The notes beneath the pieces were generated by a model, which saw only the letters and a program-made list of their open reading frames with translations, had not been told where the DNA came from and made no database searches. Positions 1-5,533 of a stretch of DNA of 8,309 bases are shown here, in pieces. Positions within the stretch are counted from its first letter, which is position 1; each line of letters begins with the position of its first letter. Source of the stretch: Chloroflexota bacterium. Its GTDB lineage: Bacteria > Chloroflexota > Limnocylindria > Limnocylindrales > CSP1-4. The DNA is taken from assembly GCA_021777365.1 (NCBI GenBank), contig JAJYDP010000187.1, positions 1 through 8,309 of the forward strand, given 5' to 3'. A program made the position numbers and the translations under genes.

Positions 1-752
1 AGTCCGGAGTCGAACACGTCGATGCCCAACGCGCCGAGCACGAGGCCAAAGGCGCCGGGCCGACCGGCAATGATGCGCAGCCCCGATTGCTGCCCCTGCT
101 GCAGGAACCTGGCATACGCGACGAGCTTCTCGACCCCGTCGCGTTTCGTGTCGAGCTGGAGGGGCTGCACATAGACGCCTGCCCAACTGCGGTCGGCCAG
201 TCGCTCGAACACGCTGTAGCGACCGCGCAGCACCAGCGTCCCGGGATAGGCCGTGGCCAGCATCGGCCGGTATGGGATCTTCTCGCGGCCGTTCAGGGTC
301 GCCGCGTACTCGTGGAGGGCCTGGTACGCATTGAGTACCCGCACGGACGGTCGCGCGACAGGCAGCGATGGAACCACGTACAGGGCAGGCTCATGGCGGG
401 CCTGGAACTCAAGCGCCAACCGCACCATGCGTCGGTGCTCATCACCGAACCGGGTCGTCTCGAGCGGGGCCGGCGGCGCGTACGGCAGCCGCGCCAGCGA
501 CGTGACGGCGGCGTAGCCAGGGGAAGCGAACCGCACGGACTGCGGTTCCACAACCCAGGGAACATGGCTATCGGCGAGGCGCAACAGGAGGGGCGGATCC
601 CGATGCACATAGGAGGCCTGGATCACGGCGCCGCCGAGCGATGGGCCGTCTTCCCCGGGCGTCCGCGGGGCAAGCAGTTGCTCCAGGCTCCGACCTTCGT
701 ACTGCGTCACGTGCAGCAGGAAGGATAGTGGCTCACCGAACGACCCGAGCAT
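1..752 (-). CDS. Uncharacterised protein, C-terminus beyond left edge
   Basis: This is an uninterrupted minus-strand frame of 250 codons, beginning MLGSFGEPLSFLLHVTQYEG and still open at base 1. I do not recognise the family. The ATG at 752 is the first possible start, because an in-frame TAG lies three codons upstream. No Shine-Dalgarno sequence precedes it, but a -10 element ends 6 nt upstream, which fits a leaderless message. The protein looks soluble, with no signal peptide or transmembrane segment. Residues 150-250 alternate hydrophobic strands with charged turns (LVLRGRYSVFERL, AGVYVQPLQLDT, LRIIAGRPGAFGLVLGALGI), a rhythm that could be an alpha/beta barrel. That is a guess from pattern only. 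Third codon positions are GC-biased, which supports coding, but the gene uses TTG, CTA, CAA, AAT and AAA more freely than its neighbours and has lower GC (about 67%). This is consistent with recent acquisition. Confidence 0.8.
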   Translation of the reverse strand, partial: MLGSFGEPLSFLLHVTQYEGRSLEQLLAPRTPGEDGPSLGGAVIQASYVHRDPPLLLRLADSHVPWVVEPQSVRFASPGYAAVTSLARLPYAPPAPLETTRFGDEHRRMVRLALEFQARHEPALYVVPSLPVARPSVRVLNAYQALHEYAATLNGREKIPYRPMLATAYPGTLVLRGRYSVFERLADRSWAGVYVQPLQLDTKRDGVEKLVAYARFLQQGQQSGLRIIAGRPGAFGLVLGALGIDVFDSG

Positions 753-758
753 GTGGAC

Positions 759-787
759 ATTCTAGTGGACAAAGCACGGTCATACAA
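759..787 (-). promoter_or_regulatory. Promoter giving a probable leaderless mRNA
   Basis: On the minus strand a -10 hexamer TAGAAT (759-764) lies 17 nt downstream of a weaker -35, TTGTAT (782-787). The -10 ends 6 nt before the ATG at 752, so transcription would begin at or next to the start codon. The 7-mer TGTCCAC occurs twice at a 12-nt interval, once on each side of the -10, and could be an operator. Hexamers and spacing are read directly; activity is inferred. Confidence 0.55.
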
Positions 788-811
788 GAGGCCAGAAGGC
801 GGGCACAAGCC

Positions 812-823
812 GACGGTACCGTC
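812..823. repeat. 12-bp perfect palindrome
   Basis: GACGGTACCGTC is its own reverse complement. It lies about 25 nt upstream of the -35 of the leftmost gene, so it could bind a dimeric regulator. Its left half, GACGGT, recurs at 929-934 beside the tRNA remnant. Function unknown. Confidence 0.4.
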
Positions 824-904
824 TGGGAAGCGCGCTCCCGAGCAAGGACTATCAGCGAGGGCGAGCCGACCAAGCGCTGTAAGGGCGGGCTCGTTCGGGT
901 CGTT

Positions 905-922
905 CGGAGGGTTAGCCCTCCG
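905..922. repeat. Perfect 7-bp hairpin with 4-nt loop
   Basis: CGGAGGG (905-911) and CCCTCCG (916-922) are exact inverted copies around a TTAG loop. On the minus strand the hairpin begins 11 nt after the last tRNA-like base, where the transcript from the tRNA promoter would run. It could act as a terminator, but no T-tract follows on either strand, so a terminator role is weakly supported. Confidence 0.4.
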
Positions 923-933
923 GGGCAAGACGG

Positions 934-974
934 TGCTTGGGAAGCAAGCACTCTGCCAACTGAGTTACTCCCGC
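934..974 (-). pseudogene. tRNA-Gly(CCC) 5' half, truncated
   Basis: Reading the minus strand from 974, the sequence has a 7-nt acceptor strand GCGGGAG, T8-A9, a D-arm ACTC-AGTTGGCA-GAGT with a fully paired 4-bp stem, G26, an anticodon 5' stem CTTGC, the loop TTCCCAA with anticodon CCC (939-941), and then GCA. These match a normal bacterial tRNA-Gly(CCC). Similarity stops there. The expected completion of the anticodon stem (AG), the T-arm with its TTCRA loop and the acceptor return strand CTCCCGC are absent downstream. The pieces pair as a tRNA only up to position 41. I read this as a truncated gene left by integration, excision or deletion. An interrupted tRNA is less likely, because I found no 3' half within the window to the left. 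Loss is tolerable if a tRNA-Gly(UCC) reads GGG codons elsewhere. Confidence 0.7.
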
Positions 975-988
975 TCGAGAGCAGCGCG

Positions 989-1018
989 ATTCTACGGGGA
1001 CGTCCGCGGCAGCGTCAA
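989..1018 (-). promoter_or_regulatory. Near-consensus promoter of the tRNA-Gly remnant
   Basis: On the minus strand TTGACG (1013-1018) and TAGAAT (989-994) each match the housekeeping sigma-70 consensus at 5 of 6 bases with an 18-nt spacer. The tRNA-like sequence starts 14 nt after the -10, so a transcript would carry a leader of roughly 8 nt. Its position just past the stop of the acyl-CoA synthetase gene and directly before the tRNA fits a once-functional tRNA promoter. Confidence 0.65.
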
Positions 1019-1038
1019 TCAGCGCGCCGACGCCGCCC

Positions 1039-2739
1039 TCAGCCCTTGAGCTCGGGGAAGTCCTCGTCCCAGAACTCCAGCGCGGCGCGGGTGAACGGCT
1101 GCGGCCGAGCCTGTTCGTGGCCCCGCAGCTCGACGCGGCGGATCTTCCCGGAGATCGTCTTGGGCAGCTCCGCGAACTCGATGCGGCGGATGCGCTTGAA
1201 GGGCGCCAGCCGCTCGCGGCAGAAGCGCAGGATGTCCCGGGCGAGCTCGGGCGACGGCGCGTAGCCGGCCCGCAGGGTAATGAAGGCCTTGGGGGTGGCC
1301 AGGCGCAGCGGGTCCGGGCTGGGCACGACGGCGGCCTCGGCCACCGCCGGGTGCTCGATCAGGATGCTCTCCAGTTCGAAGGGGCTGATCCGGTAGTCGC
1401 TGGCCTTGAAGACGTCATCCGCGCGCCCGACATAGGTGTAGTAGCCGTCCGCGTCCCGGCTGGCCACGTCCCCAGTGTGGTAGAAGCCGTCGCGCATCAT
1501 GTCAGCCGTCCGGGTCGGGTCGTCCCGGTAGCCGGGTGTGAGCCCCAGCGGCCCAGCCGACAGGTCGAGGGAGATCTCGCCTTCGCTCGCCGGGCGTCCG
1601 TCGGGGTCGAGCAGCTCGACCCGGTAGCCGGGGAGCGGACGGCCCATGGAGCCCGGCTTGACCGGCTGGCCCGGCGTGTTGCCGACCTGGGCCGTGGTCT
1701 CGGTCTGCCCGTATCCGTCGCGGATGGTGAGGTTCCACGCCTGCCGTACCCGCTCGATGACCTCCGGGTTGAGCGGCTCCCCGGCCCCTACCAGCTCGCG
1801 CAGCCTGACCGGCCAGGCGGCGAGGTCCTGCTGGATCAGCATGCGCCACACGGTGGGCGGGGCGCAGAGCGTCTGGACCTCGTAGTCCACCAGCACGTCC
1901 AGCACGCGCCGGGCGTCGAACCGGGCGTACTCGAAGAGGAAGACGGTGGCCTCGGCGTTCCATGGCGCGAATACGCTGCTCCACGCGTGCTTGGCCCATC
2001 CCGGCGAGCTGATGTTCCAGTGCACGTCGCCGGGCTGGAGGCCGATCCAGTACATCGTCGAGAGGTGACCGACCGGGTAGCTCTGGTGGGTGTGCTCGAC
2101 GAGCTTCGGCTTCGCCGTCGTGCCGGAGGTGAAATACAGCAGCAGGGTGTCGCGGGCGTGCGTGGGCCCGTCGGGCGCGAAGTCGGCGGGGGCATCGGAC
2201 GCCGCCGCGTAGTCGAGCCAGCCGTCGGCCTGCCCTCCGACGGCGATCCGGGTGTAGCCGCCCGGAAGCGTGGCGAACTTGCCGGCCTCGGGAGCCCAGG
2301 CGATGGCGTGGCGCACGCTGCCGCGCTCGAGGCGGTCGCGCACGTCGTCGGGCGTCAGGAGCGTGGTGGCCGGGATGATCACCGCGCCGAGCTTCATGGC
2401 GGCCAGCAACAGCTCCCAGAGCTCAGGCGTGTTGGGCAACATCAGCAGCACCCGATCGCCGCGCGCCACTCCCAGCCCCCGCAGCCAGCTGGCGACGCGC
2501 GACGAGCGCTCCGACAGCTGCGCGTAGGTGAGCCTGGTCTCGCTGCCGTCGTCTGCCACTACCCAGAGCGCCAGGCGATGGTTGCCCCGGGCGACCACGT
2601 CGAAGTAGTCGAGCGCCCAGTTGAACCGGTCGAGCACAGGCCAGCGGAAGTCACGGCACGCGGTCGCGTAGTCGCCGCGCTGCCGGAGGAGGAAGTCGCG
2701 AGCCTGAAGGAACGCCTCGGTCCCGGTCGTCGTGTCCAT
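1039..2739 (-). CDS. Acyl-CoA synthetase (AMP-binding, medium-chain type)
   Basis: The 566-residue product belongs to the adenylate-forming (ANL) superfamily, whose acyl-CoA synthetases activate a carboxylic acid with ATP to an acyl-adenylate and then form the CoA thioester. The core motifs appear in order: the phosphate-binding loop YFTSGTTAKPK (about 202-212), GYGQTETT (342-349), YHTGD (420-424), GRADDVFKASDYRISPFELE (438-456) and the C-terminal PKTISGKIRR (526-535), whose Lys532 is the expected catalytic lysine. Length and motif spacing are those of a complete medium-chain/acetyl-type enzyme; the exact acid cannot be told. The frame extends upstream to 2847, but I place the start at 2739 because AGGAGG sits 10 nt before that ATG and the upstream stretch (ACSAGLRGRTCPRPLAARG) does not resemble the family. 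It is divergent from lipB. No signal or membrane segment is seen, so it should be cytoplasmic. Confidence 0.9.
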   Translation of the reverse strand: MDTTTGTEAFLQARDFLLRQRGDYATACRDFRWPVLDRFNWALDYFDVVARGNHRLALWVVADDGSETRLTYAQLSERSSRVASWLRGLGVARGDRVLLMLPNTPELWELLLAAMKLGAVIIPATTLLTPDDVRDRLERGSVRHAIAWAPEAGKFATLPGGYTRIAVGGQADGWLDYAAASDAPADFAPDGPTHARDTLLLYFTSGTTAKPKLVEHTHQSYPVGHLSTMYWIGLQPGDVHWNISSPGWAKHAWSSVFAPWNAEATVFLFEYARFDARRVLDVLVDYEVQTLCAPPTVWRMLIQQDLAAWPVRLRELVGAGEPLNPEVIERVRQAWNLTIRDGYGQTETTAQVGNTPGQPVKPGSMGRPLPGYRVELLDPDGRPASEGEISLDLSAGPLGLTPGYRDDPTRTADMMRDGFYHTGDVASRDADGYYTYVGRADDVFKASDYRISPFELESILIEHPAVAEAAVVPSPDPLRLATPKAFITLRAGYAPSPELARDILRFCRERLAPFKRIRRIEFAELPKTISGKIRRVELRGHEQARPQPFTRAALEFWDEDFPELKG

Positions 2740-2764
2740 CGAGTCGAGCCCTCCTGTGCGGCGC

Positions 2765-2770
2765 ATGGTA
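2765..2770 (-). promoter_or_regulatory. Possible -10 element of the acyl-CoA synthetase gene
   Basis: TACCAT on the minus strand lies 25 nt before the ATG at 2739. Transcription from it would place the AGGAGG ribosome-binding site inside a short leader. No convincing -35 accompanies it, so support is limited. Confidence 0.25.
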
Positions 2771-2852
2771 GCCCCGCGCGCCGCGAGGGGCCGGGGGCAC
2801 GTACGGCCCCGCAGACCGGCCGAGCAGGCGTAATCCGGGAGCGACACGGCGC

Positions 2853-2861
2853 TGGTATCGT
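2853..2861 (+). promoter_or_regulatory. Extended -10 promoter of lipB, probably leaderless
   Basis: TGGTATCGT contains an extended -10 (TG, one base, then TATCGT at 2856-2861). It ends 6 nt before the lipB ATG at 2868. There is no recognisable -35 and no Shine-Dalgarno sequence, and the gap is too small for one, so the mRNA probably starts at or beside the ATG. The leftmost gene shows the same 6-nt geometry. Confidence 0.5.
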
Positions 2862-2867
2862 CCTCAC

Positions 2868-3683
2868 ATGACGCTCGACGTGCGATGGCTGGGACGCGTC
2901 CCGTACCGGGAGGCCTGGGACCTCCAGCACGACCTGGTCGCCGACCGCGCGGCCGGCCGCGTGCCGGACACGCTCCTCCTCCTGGAGCACCCCCGCGTGC
3001 TGACGCTGGGCCGTCACGCCACCGAGGAGCACGTGATCGCCCCCGTCGAGTACCTGGCCGGCATTGGCGTCGAGGTCATCCGCGTCGAGCGCGGCGGTGA
3101 GGTCACCTACCATGGTCCCGGGCAGCTGGTCGCATACCCGATCGTGAAGCTGGGCGAACGGGGCCTCCTGATCCGGCCGTTCGTCCGGCTGCTCGAGGCC
3201 GCGATGATCGAGACCGCCGCCTCGTATGGGGTCGCGGCGGCACGCCGCGAGGGCTATCCCGGGGCCTGGTGCGACCCCGAGTCCGGCCTGCCCCGGAAAC
3301 TCGGGGCGCTGGGCGTCCGGGTCGAACAGGACGTGAGCTACCACGGCATCGCGCTCAACATCACGACCGACCTGGACGACTTCGGGCTGATCAACCCGTG
3401 CGGGCTGACGTCGATCGGCGTGACGTCGATCGCCCGCGAGCGCGGCTGGCCGCTCCCGTCGAGCGTGCCGTCCACCGAATCGGTCGAAGCAGCCGGATGG
3501 CGGTTCGCCGCCGCATTCCGGCGCCTGATCGAGCGGGGCGAGACCCCTGGGGCAGGCGCTGGCGCGTCGTCGACGGCGGTCGCGCGCGGCACACCGGCCA
3601 CGGCCGGCGGAACGGCCATGCTCGACGGGGTGGCTGCAGCCGGCTGGACGGGGCCGGCCGTCGGCCCTGCCGCGACGGGCTGA
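2868..3683 (+). CDS. lipB: Octanoyl-[acyl-carrier-protein]:protein N-octanoyltransferase
   Basis: LipB moves the octanoyl group from octanoyl-ACP to the lipoyl domains of 2-oxoacid dehydrogenases and glycine cleavage H protein, the first step of endogenous lipoate synthesis. Family motifs are clear: RGGEVTYHGPGQLVAYPI (75-92), GYPGAWC (129-135), RKLGALGVR with the conserved Lys144, YHGIALNI (158-165) and FGLINPCGL with the catalytic Cys178. Lys144 and Cys178 are the expected catalytic pair. The protein has 271 residues; the fold ends near residue 223, and the remaining ~48 residues are an Ala/Gly/Thr-rich tail with no family counterpart that I know, probably disordered. The ATG at 2868 is favoured because the sequence MTLDVRWLGRVPYREAWDLQ fits family N-termini and the promoter sits just upstream. 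It is followed after 3 nt by the GalT-like gene. The lipoyl synthase partner, lipA, is not in the window. Confidence 0.95.
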   Translation: MTLDVRWLGRVPYREAWDLQHDLVADRAAGRVPDTLLLLEHPRVLTLGRHATEEHVIAPVEYLAGIGVEVIRVERGGEVTYHGPGQLVAYPIVKLGERGLLIRPFVRLLEAAMIETAASYGVAAARREGYPGAWCDPESGLPRKLGALGVRVEQDVSYHGIALNITTDLDDFGLINPCGLTSIGVTSIARERGWPLPSSVPSTESVEAAGWRFAAAFRRLIERGETPGAGAGASSTAVARGTPATAGGTAMLDGVAAAGWTGPAVGPAATG

Positions 3684-3686
3684 GCG

Positions 3687-4670
3687 ATGGCCGGCGGAGT
3701 CTTCGAGCTGCGCAGGGATGCCATCACGGGGTGGTGGGTCGCCGTGGTGGTCGACCGGGCGTACGAGGCCCCCCGGTTCGCCCGGCAGGCCCAGTCGCTC
3801 ACCGGGCGGGAGTGCCAGAACTGCACCAGCGCACGCCTGGCGGAGCCGTGGATCCGGACCCTGCGGGCCCACGCGTTCCGCGTCGCCGGCGATGAGCGGG
3901 GCACGAGGGACGGCGAACCCCAGCCCGGACTCGGGCTCGTTGCGGACGTCGGCGCCTGGCTCACGATCGTCGCGCCGCACGAGCATCACGGCACGCTCGC
4001 AGCCGAATCACCGCAGGTGGTCATCCGGATGCTGGAGCTGGCGCGCCGCGTCATCGCGGACGCGCGGGCGCGCGGCGGGACGGAGTACGTGCAGGTCGTG
4101 GAGAACCGCGGTCGCGAGGCCGGGGCGCTGACGAACCACCTCTGTCTCGACGTGTACGACCTTCCCCAGATCCCGCACCGCGTCGGCGAGGAGCTCGGCG
4201 GATCGGCGCGGTACGTCATCCGCGAGGGCGTCTGCCCGTACTGCCGGCTGGTCCGCCAGGAGGTCGCCTCGCGCGAGCGCCTCGTCTTCGAGGACGCGGC
4301 CAGCGTCGCGTTTGCGCCCTACGCGTCGCGGTCGCCGTTCGAGCTGTGGGTGGTGCCCCGGCAGCACCAGGCAGACTTCGGGCTGGCCTCGGACGCGCAG
4401 CTCACGAGCGCCGCCGAGACGCTGCGGAAGGTGCTCCGGATGCTCGACGCGCTGGGTGATCCCCCGTACAACCTCGTGCTCCACACGTCGCCACTCCACC
4501 AGCGGGTCGACGAGACGTACCACTGGCACTGGGAGGTCCACCCACGCCTGCGCGAGATCGGCGGGCTGGAGCTGGGCACGGGCCTGCCGGTGAACCCCGT
4601 GAGCCCTGAGCAGGCCGTGGCCGAGCTCCGGTCGCGTGCCGGACTCGATCGGACGGAGTGGCCGTCGTGA
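3687..4670 (+). CDS. GalT-family nucleotidyltransferase (HIT fold), altered active site
   Basis: This 327-residue protein has the two-domain layout of galactose-1-phosphate uridylyltransferases, which exchange UMP between UDP-glucose and galactose-1-phosphate through a uridylyl-histidine intermediate. Visible features are a CQNC pair (43-46) and HEHH (98-101), probable zinc ligands; ENRGREAGALTN (139-150); a second CPYC pair (183-186); SRSPFELWVVPRQH (214-227); PPYNLVLHTSPL (259-270); and YHWHWEVHPRL (278-288) followed by LELGTGLPVNPVSPEQA. Where the family normally has His-x-His, here it reads H151-L-C153, so the residue aligned with the nucleophilic His is Cys and the following Gln is Asp. 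The frame is sound on both sides. It may therefore be a related phosphorylase or transferase with other chemistry, or inactive. The 3-nt gap to lipB suggests cotranscription. No other galactose-pathway (Leloir) gene is nearby, so the substrate is unknown. Confidence 0.85.
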   Translation: MAGGVFELRRDAITGWWVAVVVDRAYEAPRFARQAQSLTGRECQNCTSARLAEPWIRTLRAHAFRVAGDERGTRDGEPQPGLGLVADVGAWLTIVAPHEHHGTLAAESPQVVIRMLELARRVIADARARGGTEYVQVVENRGREAGALTNHLCLDVYDLPQIPHRVGEELGGSARYVIREGVCPYCRLVRQEVASRERLVFEDAASVAFAPYASRSPFELWVVPRQHQADFGLASDAQLTSAAETLRKVLRMLDALGDPPYNLVLHTSPLHQRVDETYHWHWEVHPRLREIGGLELGTGLPVNPVSPEQAVAELRSRAGLDRTEWPS

Positions 4671-4881
4671 GGCGCCGCACCGGCCGGGATGCCGGTCACG
4701 ACACGCACTCCGCGTCACAGCCTGCCGCCGCCGACCGTCACATGGCCGCAAGGCACGAGACGGTCGCGTGTTCCGGGCTGGCCGCGACGGCCCACGGAGC
4801 ACCGCGTACGTCCGGCAGGACACTCCGGCAGAGGCAAGGGTGGCATCGATCGACCTGCTGCTCCCGCGACTGGGGGTCGCG

Positions 4882-5493
4882 GTGAGCACAGAGCGGACGT
4901 CCGACCAGGCGTTCATCGAGGGGTTGTTTGCGCAGCATCACGGCGAGATCTACGGCTTCCTCGCCCGGATGGTGCGTGACGACGAGCTCGCCGCGGACCT
5001 TACCCAGGAGACGTTCGTCAAGGCGTTCCGGGCACTCGACACCCTCGAGTCACACGACCGTGCCCGGGCGTGGCTCTTCCAGATCGCGAGCCGCACGGCG
5101 CTCGACGAGCTGCGCCGGCGCAGGCTCATCCGCTTCGTTCCCTGGTCCGGCGAATCACGCGGGACGGCCCCCTCGGCCGAGGAGACCGCGATGCGGTCGC
5201 GGCTGTCCGGCGAGATGGCACGGGCGCTGGCGCGCATTCCCGATCGCCAGCGGGGCGCGCTGATCCTCGCCGAGCTGTACGAGCTGTCGGGGACCGAGCT
5301 CGCCGAGGCGCTGGGCGTGACGCACGTCGCCGCCCGGGCCCTGCTGACCCGCGCTCGCGAGTCGCTCCGGGTGGCCCTCGCGGAAGAGCGGCGGACATCC
5401 GGAGAATCGCGTCCCGTCCCGGCCGACTCCGCGTCCCCGCGGGTGGAAGGGGCGACCGTGAACCCGGCGCGGCGTTCGGAGGAGCGGCGGTGA
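4882..5493 (+). CDS. ECF-type RNA polymerase sigma factor
   Basis: The 203-residue product has the two-domain structure of extracytoplasmic-function sigma factors. Region 2 (about 13-82) includes EIYGFLARMVRD, the core-binding and -10 reading stretch DLTQETFVKAFRAL (39-52) and WLFQIASRTALDELRRRR (64-81). Region 4 (about 113-165) has LARIPDRQRGALILAELYE and a helix-turn-helix SGTELAEALGVTHVAARALL (136-155) for -35 recognition. The last ~35 residues are Pro/Ser/Arg-rich and probably disordered. The start is uncertain: GTG at 4882 gives the short, family-like N-terminus MSTERTSDQAF and has GGGGG 5 nt upstream, while GTG at 4840, with GAGG 5 nt upstream, would add 14 residues. The frame also runs further upstream, overlapping the end of the GalT-like gene, but that part shows no family features. 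A membrane anti-sigma gene follows within 40 nt, the usual arrangement for this family. I see no clear promoter at 4671-4881. Confidence 0.88.
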   Translation: MSTERTSDQAFIEGLFAQHHGEIYGFLARMVRDDELAADLTQETFVKAFRALDTLESHDRARAWLFQIASRTALDELRRRRLIRFVPWSGESRGTAPSAEETAMRSRLSGEMARALARIPDRQRGALILAELYELSGTELAEALGVTHVAARALLTRARESLRVALAEERRTSGESRPVPADSASPRVEGATVNPARRSEERR

Positions 5494-5522
5494 TCGGGGG
5501 AGGGCGGACCACGGGCCGCGCC

Positions 5523-5527
5523 GGAGG
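5523..5527 (+). promoter_or_regulatory. Ribosome-binding site of the anti-sigma gene
   Basis: GGAGG precedes two adjacent ATG codons. It is 3 nt from the first (5531) and 6 nt from the second (5534). The second spacing is the more usual, so I prefer 5534. Confidence 0.6.
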
Positions 5528-5533
5528 ACGATG

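Noticed and set aside
707..928. Small minus-strand frame upstream of the leftmost gene
   Set aside because: It overlaps the gene start out of frame, crosses the promoter and repeats, and has no ribosome-binding site or family resemblance.
753..940. Group I intron or T-box leader using the tRNA-like sequence
   Set aside because: No 3' tRNA exon with a T-arm appears to the left within the window, and a T-box would not contain a D-arm and acceptor strand. The gap before the next gene is also short for an intron.
880..974. Complete tRNA, possibly with a long variable arm
   Set aside because: CCCGC near 885 could pair with GCGGG of the acceptor strand, but only 5 bp form, the anticodon stem has two mismatches and no T-loop (TTCRA) exists in between.
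87..1264. Plus-strand frames at 87-728 and 641-1264 as genes
   Set aside because: They lie opposite the minus-strand gene at 1-752 and over the tRNA remnant, are Arg-rich as expected for antisense frames of GC-rich coding DNA, and show no recognisable motifs.
1117..2871. 584-codon plus-strand frame
   Set aside because: It is the antisense of the acyl-CoA synthetase gene, whose catalytic motifs are unmistakable. The frame is open only because of high GC.
2559..3989. 476-codon minus-strand frame
   Set aside because: It is antisense to lipB and the start of the GalT-like gene, with Arg/Pro/Gly-rich sequence and no domain.
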